Assembly: GCF_947502065.1 (NCBI RefSeq)
Contig: NZ_CANMYE010000006.1
Span: 62,001 to 126,000 of the forward strand
DNA: 64,000 nucleotides
DNA from: an uncultured Pseudoteredinibacter sp.
GTDB taxonomy: Bacteria > Pseudomonadota > Gammaproteobacteria > Pseudomonadales > Cellvibrionaceae
Direction: 5' to 3'
The position numbers were made by a program, and so were the translations under genes. Below, in pieces: positions 17,558-27,495 of the stretch (within the stretch, counting starts at the first letter, position 1; every line of letters starts with the position of its first letter). The notes below the pieces were generated by a model, which saw only the letters and a list, made by a program, of their open reading frames with translations, searched no databases and was not told the origin of the DNA.

Positions 17558-18637
17558 ATGCGTACCTTAAATGTCGATCTAGCCGATCGCAGTTACCCGA
17601 TTTATATTGGTCCTAATATTCTTGCTGATAAAGCGTTGCTTGCCCCTCACATTAAGGGCAAGCAAGTCTGCCTGGTGACTAATACCACCTTGGCAAAGTT
17701 ACTACTGCCAAAGCTTAAGCCCGCGTTGCTAGAGTATGATTATACCGAGGTGATATTACCTGACGGAGAAGCATTTAAGACGCTGGATACTTTGAATCTG
17801 ATCTTTGATGAACTGTTACAGGCGCGCCATACTCGGAAAACCACTTTGTTGGCATTGGGTGGTGGTGTTATCGGTGATATGACAGGTTTTGCAGCCGCCT
17901 GCTATCAGCGTGGTGTGGACTTTATTCAGTTGCCCACAACGCTTTTGTCTCAGGTGGATTCAAGTGTTGGTGGTAAGACAGCGGTTAACCACGCTTTGGG
18001 TAAAAATATGATTGGGGCTTTTTATCAGCCCAATTGTGTGATCGCTGATAGCGCGGTTTTACAGCAGCTTCCAGCAAGGGAGTTAGCTGCCGGTCTAGCG
18101 GAGGTGATCAAGTATGGTTTGATTGCCGATGAGTCTTTTTACGGCTGGTTGGAAGATAATATATCGGCCTTGAATGCAGGCGATCAACAGGCCTTGAGCT
18201 ATGCCATTGAGCGTTCCTGCCAGATTAAGGCAGATGTTGTTGCAGAGGATGAGCGAGAATCTGGCCTGCGAGCGATTTTAAACCTAGGCCACACCTTTGG
18301 CCATGCGATCGAAACTCATATGGGCTATGGAGAATATTTGCATGGTGAGGCGGTGGCCATTGGTATGCAAATGGCCGTTACCTTGTCTGTTGCCAAGGGT
18401 TGGGTGGATGCAGAGCTTATCGATAGAAACAAAAAGCTAAGTGAGGCCGCAAATCTGCCTGTGACGACCCCGGCTGCTATGACAGCCGAAGAATTCTTAC
18501 CGTTAATGGCGGTGGATAAAAAGGTTTTAGATGGCCGTTTGCGTTTGGTGTTATTGTCTAAGTTAGGCAAGGCTGTCATAACGGAAGATGTAAGCAAAGA
18601 AGAGCTGATAGCAACTATTGAGGCTTGTCGCATCTGA
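17558..18637 (+). CDS. aroB: 3-dehydroquinate synthase AroB
   Basis: 359 residues, typical length. The NAD-binding LALGGGVIGDMTGFAAACYQRG motif begins near residue 100. FIQLPTTLLSQVDSSVGGKTAVNH, GLAEVIKYGLI and the zinc-binding residues in LNLGHTFGHAIE and the later LHGEAVAIGM are present. It converts DAHP to 3-dehydroquinate, the second step of the shikimate pathway. It follows aroK after 77 nt and precedes the DamX-like gene. Confidence 0.97.
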   Translation: MRTLNVDLADRSYPIYIGPNILADKALLAPHIKGKQVCLVTNTTLAKLLLPKLKPALLEYDYTEVILPDGEAFKTLDTLNLIFDELLQARHTRKTTLLALGGGVIGDMTGFAAACYQRGVDFIQLPTTLLSQVDSSVGGKTAVNHALGKNMIGAFYQPNCVIADSAVLQQLPARELAAGLAEVIKYGLIADESFYGWLEDNISALNAGDQQALSYAIERSCQIKADVVAEDERESGLRAILNLGHTFGHAIETHMGYGEYLHGEAVAIGMQMAVTLSVAKGWVDAELIDRNKKLSEAANLPVTTPAAMTAEEFLPLMAVDKKVLDGRLRLVLLSKLGKAVITEDVSKEELIATIEACRI

Positions 18638-18682
18638 ATTCATAATTGAGGTGGACATATTAAAGTCGAAGCAGGGGGTTGA

Positions 18683-20410
18683 GTGGATACTCTGGCCGAA
18701 TATTTAGATTACTATGGTTTTAGCGCGGAGCCGTTTGTAGGGAAAGGTGGCTTTTTCTCAACCTCCGAGCGAGCTGAGCTGTTAGACCAGATTGAACATT
18801 GGTGTGACTTCGGCTCTGGCGTCATAGTTGTCGAAGGTGAGGCGGGCATAGGTAAGACCGCTCTTCTGCAGGAGTTTTCAAAGCGTTGTGATGACGGGGC
18901 GCTGATATCACAGCTGGACGGCCCGGTACTTGCTGGTCTTGATCAAATGCTGATGTTGCTAGCTGCTGAGCTGGGCGTAGACCTGGTTGAGGGGCAAACT
19001 TCAGGTGCCATGCTGGGGCATTTGCGCAAACATGTTAAGTCATCTTCTCGCTCAATGTTTGTTTTGGTTGATCAGGCTCATAAGCTTGATGATAGGGCCC
19101 TATTAGCATTGATGGGCTTACTGCAAGGACAGCAGGCCGGTGATCTAGGGCTGAACGTGGTAGTCTTTGCCGAGCCCGGCTTGGCAGAGCGCTTAAGCAA
19201 GTTCGACGTGGCTGATGTTATTGTTAATCAGAAGTCCATAGAGCGTTTTTCTCAGTCGCAGCTGGCCAGTTACATTCATCATCAATTAGCGGCGGCAAGC
19301 TATGATGGCCCCGAGCTATTCAGTGATATGGAGCTCAAAGAGCTTTTTAAAGCATCTGGAGGGTTGCCTGCGCAAATTGATGTGCTGAGCCAAAACCTAC
19401 TAATCAACCGCCTCTACAACAACACGGCTGCAAAGAAAGGTTTTCCTGCTTGGCATGTTTTGGGTGTTGGTGCCTTGCTTTCAATTCTGGCTACCGCTTT
19501 TGTTTACCGCGCTGAATTAGAGCAGTGGTGGCAGGGCAATAATACTAATCAGCCTGAATTGATGCAGGCCGAAAAGGCTTCAACGAAGACGCAAAGTTCA
19601 GCGGTTTCTCAAGCAAGTGAAGCTCCTTCTGATAAGCAAGCGGTAACAGCCGAATTTATTGATGATGCTGAAAACCTGATCAACGAAGCCCTAACGCCTT
19701 CTGAGCCAACAATTGCTAGTAATGATGCGTCAGTAAGTGATGGTGGTGACCTTGAGCTGCAAGAAGCCGCTTTGCCTGAGCAGGCTGAGTCCGAAGTTTT
19801 AGTTGATGCTGCTGAAGGTGCTGCACAGGAGAGGCTAGAAGCTGCGGGGCTTGATGCGGCTGCTCGGCAGGCGCTACCGCAAGGTAATGAATTACCACAA
19901 AATGATAGTCATTCTGCAGAGCAAATGGCGCAGCAAGTTGCTGAGCCTGAACTGCCGAGCGATGACCTGAATGACGATGAGCTTAGCGCTATGGCGCTGG
20001 CCGATGTCAATGAATTGCAAGATAGTCAAATCGATTACTCCGCGTATAGCCAAGAGGAGTTGGCACGAATAGGGATGGATCCTGCGTTTGATCTAAGTGT
20101 TTTTACCGAAGATGAACAGTATTTACTGCGACTATCAGACAGTGCCTATGTTTTACAGTTGATTGCTGTTCGAACCACCGAGCAGGTGGAAAAATTCATG
20201 CGAGTTCAGTCGAATCGCGCAGATCTCAAAATATTTAACCGCGAACGCGATGGCAAATCTTGGTATGTGATTGTTCAGCCGGGCTTTGATACTTGGGAGC
20301 AAGTTGAGCAGGCGCAGAGCAAATTGCCATCTAGGCAGCGAAGTAGCGGCGCTTGGGCCAGGTCGCTGAAAATCATTAAGGCAGATATACGCTCTTTTAG
20401 GGGCATTTAG
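18683..20410 (+). CDS. damX: DamX-like protein: ExeA-type ATPase domain, membrane helix, SPOR domain
   Basis: 575 residues from a GTG preceded by an AGGGGG-type site. The N-terminal cytoplasmic domain (about 1-245) is an ExeA/AAA-type ATPase: it opens YLDYYGFSAEPFVGKG, with Walker A VEGEAGIGKTALL and Walker B-like MFVLVDQAHKL. A membrane helix follows (about 252-272), then a long acidic low-complexity periplasmic linker (about 280-455). The C-terminal SPOR domain (about 483-565) includes YVLQLIAVRTTEQVEKFM and WYVIVQPGFDTWEQVEQAQ. aroK-aroB-damX is the E. coli order too. DamX is a late division protein; here the ATPase part is larger than in E. coli DamX, so function by analogy is only moderately sure. 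Confidence 0.82.
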   Translation: MDTLAEYLDYYGFSAEPFVGKGGFFSTSERAELLDQIEHWCDFGSGVIVVEGEAGIGKTALLQEFSKRCDDGALISQLDGPVLAGLDQMLMLLAAELGVDLVEGQTSGAMLGHLRKHVKSSSRSMFVLVDQAHKLDDRALLALMGLLQGQQAGDLGLNVVVFAEPGLAERLSKFDVADVIVNQKSIERFSQSQLASYIHHQLAAASYDGPELFSDMELKELFKASGGLPAQIDVLSQNLLINRLYNNTAAKKGFPAWHVLGVGALLSILATAFVYRAELEQWWQGNNTNQPELMQAEKASTKTQSSAVSQASEAPSDKQAVTAEFIDDAENLINEALTPSEPTIASNDASVSDGGDLELQEAALPEQAESEVLVDAAEGAAQERLEAAGLDAAARQALPQGNELPQNDSHSAEQMAQQVAEPELPSDDLNDDELSAMALADVNELQDSQIDYSAYSQEELARIGMDPAFDLSVFTEDEQYLLRLSDSAYVLQLIAVRTTEQVEKFMRVQSNRADLKIFNRERDGKSWYVIVQPGFDTWEQVEQAQSKLPSRQRSSGAWARSLKIIKADIRSFRGI

Positions 20411-20511
20411 CAGCATATTTGCGAACTTTGCCCGATCATGGCCGAACATTCCATTAGTTCGACTTGCTTATTTCTAAGTCTACAGTTAATATTCAGCGCC
20501 CAAATGCCATC

Positions 20512-20538
20512 AAAGCCCCTCTCTTAAGGGGCTTTTTT
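20512..20538 (+). terminator. Intrinsic terminator after the damX-like gene
   Basis: AAAGCCCCT and AGGGGCTTT form a 9-bp stem with a 6-nt loop, followed by a T run. It closes the pil-aro-damX transcription unit about 100 nt after the stop. Confidence 0.88.
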
Positions 20539-20555
20539 GTCTGGGAAGCACAGTT

Positions 20556-20583
20556 TTGTGCTGGTATCAGCCCGCCGTAAAAT
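20556..20583 (+). promoter_or_regulatory. Candidate promoter for gltBD
   Basis: TTGTGC (20556-20561) and TAAAAT (20578-20583) are spaced by 16 nt, giving a leader of about 120 nt before gltB. Nothing else recognisable lies between the preceding terminator and gltB. Confidence 0.35.
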
Positions 20584-20708
20584 ATTAGAGGCTGAACCAG
20601 TAATGCACTCATCGCGCGGAATAGTGAATTAGCGGTGTCTTAATGTTGAGGCGCTACTGATATTAGAAAGAAGCGAGCATTCCGCCATAGCAAGAAGAGA
20701 GACAGAGC

Positions 20709-23700
20709 ATGACTACTGGACTCTATCGTTTAGACGAATTTAAAGACAACTGCGGTTTTGGCCTAATCGCAAACACCAAAGGAAAGGTGAGCCATAGCCT
20801 ACTAGAGTCGGCTATTGAAGCATTAACCTGTATGACCCACCGCGGTGGTATTGCCGCTGATGGCCTTACCGGTGATGGTTGTGGCCTATTAATGCAAAAG
20901 CCAGATAGCTTTTTGCGAATCATCGCTGAAGAGAATGGCTTTGAACTGAGCGCCAACTATGGCATCGGCTCGGTAATGCTAAGCCAAGATCCGATTTTGG
21001 CTCAGGCTGCTCGTGACGCGGTTACTGCTGAAATTGAAGCAGAAGGCCTAAACGTTGCAGGCTGGCGCGAAGTTCCTGTAGATAAGTCTTGCTTGGGCCC
21101 GATTGCGCTTGAAAGCTTGCCTAGCTTTTATCAGGTCTTTGTAAACGCTGAATGTTCGCTGCCAGCATTAAATGCCAAATTGTATATGGCGCGCCGCCGT
21201 GCGGATAAAGCCTTAAAAGACGATAAGGCTTTTTATATTTCCAGCCTGTCTTCTTCAGTATTGTCCTACAAAGGCTTGATGATGCCGAAGGATATTCCGG
21301 CATTCTATAAAGATTTGGCTGATGAGCGCCTTGAGACTGCAATTGTGGTTTTCCACCAGCGCTTTTCTACCAACACCATGCCGCAGTGGAACTTGGCTCA
21401 GCCATTCCGTATGTTGGCTCATAATGGTGAGATCAACACCATCATGGGTAACCGCAACTGGGCCCGCGCGCGTACGCCTAAATTCCAATCTGAACTACTT
21501 CCGAATCTGGCCGAAGTGGCGCCGGTGGTAAATACCGAAGGTTCGGATTCTTCCAGCTTAGATAATATGTTGGAAGTTCTGGTGTTGGGTGGCTTACCTC
21601 TGCACCATGCCTTGCGCATGTTGGTGCCGCCAGCCTGGCACAATGTAGAGTCTATCGACCCAGAAGAGCGCGCCTACTATCAGTATATTTCTATGCATAT
21701 TGAGCCTTGGGATGGTCCAGCGGGCTTGGTAATGACTGATGGCCGCTACGCGGTTTGTACGCTAGATCGAAATGGCCTGCGCCCTTCTCGTTGGGTGTTA
21801 ACCGATGATGATGTCATCACGGTAGCTTCTGAAGTGGGTGTACATGGTTATCAGCCAGAAAATGTTGTTGCCAAAGGTCGTTTGGGGCCTGGTGATATGT
21901 TGTCGATCGACACTGAAAGTGGTGAGATTCTCGACACTGATGAAATTAATGAGCAGCTAAAAACTCGTCAGCCTTATCGCAAGTGGCTGAAAGAGGGCAA
22001 CTTAAAAATTGAGGCAACTTTGGAAGCGGAAGCTTACGAAGAAGGCATGCCTCGCGAAGAGTTGCCGCGTTATATGAAAATGTTCCAGTTAAGCTTTGAA
22101 GAGCGTGATCAAGTATTGCGCCCGCTTGCTGAACTGGGGCAGGAAGCCACGGGCTCGATGGGTGACGATACCCCTATGGCCGTGCTTTCTGGCAAGACCC
22201 GTAATCTATTTGATTATTTCCGCCAGCAGTTTGCCCAGGTAACCAATCCACCAATCGATCCACTACGTGAAGCGATTGTTATGTCTTTGGGTACGCAGCT
22301 TGGTCGTGAACTCAATGTCTTTGCAGAAACTCCATCGCACGGTAAACGTATTAATTTGCGCAGCCCGGTTTTATCGCCGCGTAAGTTTTACACCATCCGA
22401 GAGATGAACAATAAAGATTATCGTACTCAGCAATTTAGCCTGCGCTACGATCCTGCAACTCACAGCTTGAAAGAAGCCATCGTTAAATTATGTGACGATG
22501 TTGAAGCAGCTGTACGCGAAGGCGCGGTGATCGTTATCCTGAGTGATGGCTACCCTGAGCAAGGCATGGGCATGATCCATTCCTTGTTAGCTACAGGTGC
22601 GGTACACCACCGTTTGATCAACGCGGGTTTGCGTTGTGATTCAAATATTATTACCAAAACCGCTTACGCCCGCGACTCGCATCAGATTGCTACCTTAATT
22701 GGTTACGGTGCTTCGGCGGTTTACCCATATCTGAGTTATCAGGTGTTATCGGATTTGATTCACACGGGCGAACTGCTAGTGGATCACGATACCGCGCTGA
22801 AGAACTATCGTAAGGGTATCAATAAAGGTTTGATGAAGATCCTATCGAAGATGGGTATCTCTACCATTGGCTCATACCGTGGTGCACAGCTGTTTGAAAT
22901 TATCGGCCTTAACGAAGAGATTGTTGATCTGTGCTTTAAAGGTACGCCGTCGCGTATTAAAGGTGCGAGCTTCGAACATTTGCAGGCTGAGCAAGAAGCA
23001 CTGGATACCATTGCTTGGATTGATCGCAAGTCGATCGAGCCAGGCGGTTTGTTGAAATATGTTCACGGCCAGGAGTATCACGCCTTTAACCCCGATGTTG
23101 TACAAACTTTGCAACAAGCGGTTAAAACCGGTGATTACAGCGTCTGGAAAAAGTACGCCGATCTCGTTAATGAGCGCCCGGTAGCAACCTTGCGCGATAT
23201 GCTAAAACTTAAAGACGCCAAGCCGATTCCTTTGGATGAAGTCGAGCCGATGGAAAACATCGTGGCGCGTTTTGATTCGGCGGCTATGTCTTTAGGGGCA
23301 TTATCACCTGAAGCACACGAAGCCTTAGCCGAAGCCATGAACACCTTAGGTGGTCGTTCTAACTCCGGTGAGGGTGGCGAAGATCCTAAGCGTTTTGGTA
23401 CCAATAAAGTATCGAAGATCAAGCAAATTGCCTCTGGCCGCTTTGGTGTAACGCCTCACTATTTGGTAAATGCTGAAGTACTGCAAATTAAAGTTGCCCA
23501 AGGCGCGAAGCCTGGTGAAGGTGGTCAGTTGCCTGGTGGTAAGGTAAACGATTTGATTGCTACCTTGCGCTACTCGGTGCCAGGTGTGACTTTGATCTCT
23601 CCTCCGCCGCATCACGATATTTATTCTATCGAAGATTTGGCTCAGCTGATTTTTGATTTGAAACAGGTTAACCCCGATGCTCTGATCAGCGTTAAGCTGG

Positions 23701-25148
23701 TGTCGCGCCCTGGCGTAGGTACCATTGCGGCTGGTGTTGCAAAAGCCTATGCCGATTTAATTACTATCTCGGGTTACGACGGTGGTACCGCAGCATCGCC
23801 TTTAACTTCGATTCGCTATGCCGGTTCGCCTTGGGAATTAGGTCTTTCTGAAACCCATCAAACACTGCGAGCCAATGACTTGCGCGGTAATGTGCGTGTG
23901 CAAACCGATGGTGGCTTGAAGTCTGGTTTGGATGTGGTTAAAGCCGCGATTTTGGGTGCAGAAACTTTTGGTTTCGGTACCGCGCCAATGGTTGCCTTGG
24001 GTTGTAAATATCTACGTATTTGTCACCTGAACAACTGTGCCACCGGTGTAGCGACTCAAAACGAAGCGCTGCGTCGTGATCACTACATTGGCACAGTGGA
24101 AATGGCCATGAACTTCTTCCGCTTTGTTGCTGAAGAGGCCCGTGAATGGATGGCCGCTCTGGGTGTGCGCAGCTTGGAAGAGCTAGTTGGCCAAGTGAAT
24201 CGTATGGAAATTGATGAAGCTAAGACCGATAAACAAGCGGCCTTGGATCTAAGTCCAATTATTCATACTGACGATTATCTAGAAACAAAACCGCAATTCT
24301 GTCAGGTGGCGCAGAACGACCCTTATGATAAGGGTGAGCTGGCCGAGCAGATGGTGAGCGATATGATCGCTAACATCGAAGCGAAAGAAGGCGGTGAGTT
24401 TGAATTTAAGATCACCAACTGCGATCGCTCCATCGGTGCTCGTGTGTCGGGTGAAATTGCCAAGCGTTATGGCAACCAAGGTATGTCTGATAAGCCCGTT
24501 ACCGTTAAATTAAATGGCGTGGCCGGTCAGTCGCTGGGTGTTTGGAATGCCGGTGGTTTGAATATCTATCTTGAAGGTGATGCCAACGATTACGTCGGTA
24601 AGGGCATGGCCGGTGGTAAGCTGGTATTAATGCCGCCACGGGGCAGCGCCTTTAAATCGAAAGAAACCTCCATCATGGGTAACACCTGTTTATACGGTGC
24701 AACCGGTGGTGAGGTTCTCGCGGCAGGCCAAGCTGGTGAGCGTTTAGCGGTTCGTAACTCTGGTGCTCAGGTTGTTGTTGAGGGCGCTGGTGATCACTGC
24801 TGTGAATATATGACCGGCGGCGTAGTAGCAGTTCTGGGTCAAACCGGTGTTAATTTCGGCGCGGGTATGACGGGCGGCTTCGCCTATGTATTGGATTTGG
24901 ATCGCGGTTTTGTTGACCGCTTTAATAATGAGCTGGTGGAAATTCGTCGCATTGGTGGCGAAAACTACGAAGATCATCGTAACCACCTACGCAACCTGAT
25001 TGCTCAGCACGCCGAAGAAACCGGCAGTGAGTGGAGCCAAGAGTTGTATGAGGACTTTGACGATTACGTCGGTAAGTTCTGGCTCGTGAAGCCTAAGGCC
25101 GCCAGTTTGGGCAGCTTGTTGGCGCAAACTCAATCTGATACTGAATAA
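20709..25148 (+). CDS. gltB: Glutamate synthase (NADPH) large subunit
   Basis: 1479 residues. A 14-residue propeptide precedes the catalytic cysteine of the class II glutamine amidotransferase domain, in DNCGFGL (Cys15). The central domain and FMN-binding synthase domain follow, with SGYDGGTAASP and the 3Fe-4S cluster cysteines in CKYLRICHLNNCATG (about residues 1100-1115). The C-terminal GXGXG beta-helix domain contains repeated Gly motifs such as GKGMAGGKLVLMPP and MTGGVVAVLG. It makes two glutamates from glutamine and 2-oxoglutarate in the cytoplasm. The small-subunit gene follows after 14 nt. Confidence 0.98.
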   Translation: MTTGLYRLDEFKDNCGFGLIANTKGKVSHSLLESAIEALTCMTHRGGIAADGLTGDGCGLLMQKPDSFLRIIAEENGFELSANYGIGSVMLSQDPILAQAARDAVTAEIEAEGLNVAGWREVPVDKSCLGPIALESLPSFYQVFVNAECSLPALNAKLYMARRRADKALKDDKAFYISSLSSSVLSYKGLMMPKDIPAFYKDLADERLETAIVVFHQRFSTNTMPQWNLAQPFRMLAHNGEINTIMGNRNWARARTPKFQSELLPNLAEVAPVVNTEGSDSSSLDNMLEVLVLGGLPLHHALRMLVPPAWHNVESIDPEERAYYQYISMHIEPWDGPAGLVMTDGRYAVCTLDRNGLRPSRWVLTDDDVITVASEVGVHGYQPENVVAKGRLGPGDMLSIDTESGEILDTDEINEQLKTRQPYRKWLKEGNLKIEATLEAEAYEEGMPREELPRYMKMFQLSFEERDQVLRPLAELGQEATGSMGDDTPMAVLSGKTRNLFDYFRQQFAQVTNPPIDPLREAIVMSLGTQLGRELNVFAETPSHGKRINLRSPVLSPRKFYTIREMNNKDYRTQQFSLRYDPATHSLKEAIVKLCDDVEAAVREGAVIVILSDGYPEQGMGMIHSLLATGAVHHRLINAGLRCDSNIITKTAYARDSHQIATLIGYGASAVYPYLSYQVLSDLIHTGELLVDHDTALKNYRKGINKGLMKILSKMGISTIGSYRGAQLFEIIGLNEEIVDLCFKGTPSRIKGASFEHLQAEQEALDTIAWIDRKSIEPGGLLKYVHGQEYHAFNPDVVQTLQQAVKTGDYSVWKKYADLVNERPVATLRDMLKLKDAKPIPLDEVEPMENIVARFDSAAMSLGALSPEAHEALAEAMNTLGGRSNSGEGGEDPKRFGTNKVSKIKQIASGRFGVTPHYLVNAEVLQIKVAQGAKPGEGGQLPGGKVNDLIATLRYSVPGVTLISPPPHHDIYSIEDLAQLIFDLKQVNPDALISVKLVSRPGVGTIAAGVAKAYADLITISGYDGGTAASPLTSIRYAGSPWELGLSETHQTLRANDLRGNVRVQTDGGLKSGLDVVKAAILGAETFGFGTAPMVALGCKYLRICHLNNCATGVATQNEALRRDHYIGTVEMAMNFFRFVAEEAREWMAALGVRSLEELVGQVNRMEIDEAKTDKQAALDLSPIIHTDDYLETKPQFCQVAQNDPYDKGELAEQMVSDMIANIEAKEGGEFEFKITNCDRSIGARVSGEIAKRYGNQGMSDKPVTVKLNGVAGQSLGVWNAGGLNIYLEGDANDYVGKGMAGGKLVLMPPRGSAFKSKETSIMGNTCLYGATGGEVLAAGQAGERLAVRNSGAQVVVEGAGDHCCEYMTGGVVAVLGQTGVNFGAGMTGGFAYVLDLDRGFVDRFNNELVEIRRIGGENYEDHRNHLRNLIAQHAEETGSEWSQELYEDFDDYVGKFWLVKPKAASLGSLLAQTQSDTE

Positions 25149-25162
25149 GCGGAGGGATCATC

Positions 25163-26599
25163 ATGAAAAACCCTAACGCCAAACAAGAACGTTTAAGTAA
25201 TAATTTTCAGTTTATTGATGTGGGTCGTAACGATCCGCAGAAGAAGCCGATTCATACCCGCAAAACACAGTATGTGGAAATTTATGAATCCTTCACTGAA
25301 AAGGAAGTTAGCAATCAGGCCCATCGATGCTTAGAGTGTGGTAATCCATACTGTGAGTGGAAGTGCCCGGTACATAACTTTATTCCTAACTGGTTGAAGC
25401 TCATCAGCGAAGGCAATATTTTTGAAGCTGCGGAGTTGAGCCATCAAACCAATACCTTACCTGAGGTTTGCGGTCGAGTCTGCCCGCAGGATCGTTTGTG
25501 TGAAGGCGCCTGTACGCTAAATGATGGTTTTGGCGCAGTAACCATTGGTAATGCCGAAAAATATATCACCGATACCGCATTTGCTATGGGCTGGCGTCCA
25601 GATATGTCAAAGGTGGTTTGGACCGATAAAAAAGTGGCCGTCATTGGTGCGGGGCCTGCGGGTTTAGGCTGCGCTGATGTATTAATTCGCAACGGCGTTA
25701 AGCCGGTAGTATTTGATAAATACCCGGAAATTGGTGGCTTGCTAACTTTCGGTATTCCAGAATTTAAACTGGAAAAATCTGTACTGACTCGTCGCCGCGA
25801 AATCTTCACCGAGATGGGTGTGGAATTCCGCCTAGAAACTGAAATTGGCAAAGACATCAGCATGGAACAACTGCTGGAAGAGTACGATGCGGTATTTATG
25901 GGTATGGGAACCTATAAGTATATGAAGGGTGGTTTTCCAGGTGAAGATCTGCCAGGCGTTTACGATGCCTTACCTTTCTTGGTTTCTAGCGTAAACCGTA
26001 ATCTGGGCTTCGAGAAAAACGTCGATGACTATATTTCTGTAGCCGGCAAGCGTGTTGTGGTTCTAGGCGGTGGCGATACCGCTATGGACTGTAACCGCAC
26101 CTCAATCCGTCAGCAGGCGCGCAGCGTGACTTGTGCTTACCGTCGTGATGAAGCCAATATGCCAGGATCTGTTCGCGAAGTAGCCAACGCTAAAGAAGAA
26201 GGTGTTAATTTCCTTTTCAATCGTCAGCCGGTTGAGATTGTTGGTGATGGTAAGGTTGAAGGCATTAAAGTAGTCACCACAGAGTTGGGCGAGCCCGATG
26301 AAAATGGTCGCCGTCGTCCTCAGCCTATTGAAGGCTCCGAGGAAGTGATTCCCGCCGATGTAGTGCTTATCGCATTTGGGTTTCAGCCTAACCCTGCCGA
26401 TTGGATTGCCGGTAATGGAGTGACAATTAATAGCTGGGGTGGTGTTGAAGCCGCTGAAGAGCAGCAGTATAAATTCCAGACCAGTAACCCTAAAGTATTT
26501 GCCGGTGGTGATATGGTGCGTGGCTCTGATTTGGTTGTGACGGCAATCTGGGAAGGTCGTCAAGCTGCTGAAGGTATATTGGACTACTTGCAGGTTTAA
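25163..26599 (+). CDS. gltD: Glutamate synthase (NADPH) small subunit
   Basis: 478 residues with GGAGGG before the ATG. The N-terminal cysteine-rich ferredoxin-like region (CLECGNPYCEWKCPVHNFIP and CGRVCPQDRLCEGAC) binds the 4Fe-4S clusters. An FAD-binding Rossmann motif VIGAGPAGLGCADVL and an NADPH-binding motif VVVLGGGDTAMDCNRTS follow. AGGDMVRGSDLVVTAIWEGR near the C-terminus closes the FAD site. It passes electrons from NADPH to GltB. It is co-transcribed with gltB and ends before a hairpin terminator. Confidence 0.98.
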   Translation: MKNPNAKQERLSNNFQFIDVGRNDPQKKPIHTRKTQYVEIYESFTEKEVSNQAHRCLECGNPYCEWKCPVHNFIPNWLKLISEGNIFEAAELSHQTNTLPEVCGRVCPQDRLCEGACTLNDGFGAVTIGNAEKYITDTAFAMGWRPDMSKVVWTDKKVAVIGAGPAGLGCADVLIRNGVKPVVFDKYPEIGGLLTFGIPEFKLEKSVLTRRREIFTEMGVEFRLETEIGKDISMEQLLEEYDAVFMGMGTYKYMKGGFPGEDLPGVYDALPFLVSSVNRNLGFEKNVDDYISVAGKRVVVLGGGDTAMDCNRTSIRQQARSVTCAYRRDEANMPGSVREVANAKEEGVNFLFNRQPVEIVGDGKVEGIKVVTTELGEPDENGRRRPQPIEGSEEVIPADVVLIAFGFQPNPADWIAGNGVTINSWGGVEAAEEQQYKFQTSNPKVFAGGDMVRGSDLVVTAIWEGRQAAEGILDYLQV

Positions 26600-26619
26600 G
26601 TTCGTTTTATGGCTAAATT

Positions 26620-26645
26620 AAAGGGGGAGCTTAGGCTCCCTTTTT
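26620..26645 (+). terminator. Intrinsic terminator of gltBD
   Basis: GGGAGC and GCTCCC pair around a TTAG loop, with an upstream A/G run and five Ts after the stem. The 14-nt core GGAGCTTAGGCTCC recurs in the terminator of the next gene. Confidence 0.85.
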
Positions 26646-26751
26646 ACGTTTTAACAATACAAAAATAATACGGAATTATTATCACCTCAACAAAGCTGAT
26701 GTGTTAGATTGAGTTCAGCTTATCAGCTCAAATAAAACAAGGATCTGTTAT

Positions 26752-27459
26752 ATGTCGAAACATTGTCAGGAATGTCAAGGTGAATTAAGCCCCGGTCAAA
26801 TTCGTTGCGGTCAATGCGGATTGATCCAGGAAGAATTTGTTTACAAAAGTCGAGTCGCTGCGGCAACTCTAGCTATAGTGGCAGGAATGTTTGGCCTTCA
26901 CCGCTTTTACTTGGGTAAGTGGTGGGGTGTGTTTTATCTGCTGTTCTTTTGGACTTATATTCCCGCGTTGATTGGATTGATTGAGGGGGTTGTTTTTCTC
27001 GCCACTGATCAAAAAAACTGGAACGCGAAGTACAACCAAGGCCTATCAGCAGGCAGTGAGCGTGGGGGAGTCGTTATTTTCGTTCTATTTTTGCCGATGT
27101 TTGTGGTGTTTGGGATATTGGCAGCTGTCGCAATACCTGCATATCACGACTATACCTTGCGGGCAAAGGTTGTGGCGGCCCACGCTGAAGCAAAGGCAAT
27201 AATCCCATTGGTAGAGGAATTTGCTTTTGAAAATGAACGTTGGCCAATGACGGAAGATTTACAGCTGCCGGCCTTGAATAATCCACTCTTGGCGGATCGG
27301 AGAATTGAAGAGGGTGATATTATTATTAATATGGCAAAAGATACTGGCCTTAGCGGTTCATTTATCTATAAATCAAGCAGCACAAATACCGGAATTAAAT
27401 GGTCTTGTGTAGAGTCAACGATTGAAGCTAAGTATCTGCCGCAGGAGTGCCGCCAGTAG
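26752..27459 (+). CDS. Zinc-ribbon / TM2 domain protein with a pilin-like C-terminal region
   Basis: 235 residues with AAGGA before the ATG. Three parts can be seen. Residues 1-24 hold two CxxC pairs (CQEC and CGQC), a zinc ribbon. Residues about 32-88 form a TM2 domain with GLHRFYLGKWWGVFYLLF and a second hydrophobic helix. Residues about 103-235 start with a hydrophobic helix running into FGILAAVAIPAYHDYTLRAKV, which is nearly identical in style to the N-terminal helix of type IV pilins. A small domain with two Cys (CVE and ECRQ) follows. The prepilin peptidase site (G before F/M, with Glu at +5) is missing, so it is probably not processed or assembled as a pilin. Function unknown. It is flanked by terminators and so monocistronic. 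Confidence 0.72.
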   Translation: MSKHCQECQGELSPGQIRCGQCGLIQEEFVYKSRVAAATLAIVAGMFGLHRFYLGKWWGVFYLLFFWTYIPALIGLIEGVVFLATDQKNWNAKYNQGLSAGSERGGVVIFVLFLPMFVVFGILAAVAIPAYHDYTLRAKVVAAHAEAKAIIPLVEEFAFENERWPMTEDLQLPALNNPLLADRRIEEGDIIINMAKDTGLSGSFIYKSSSTNTGIKWSCVESTIEAKYLPQECRQ

Positions 27460-27495
27460 CCAATTGAGCCTCTTTTCGAAACTTTCTCTTGCCAC

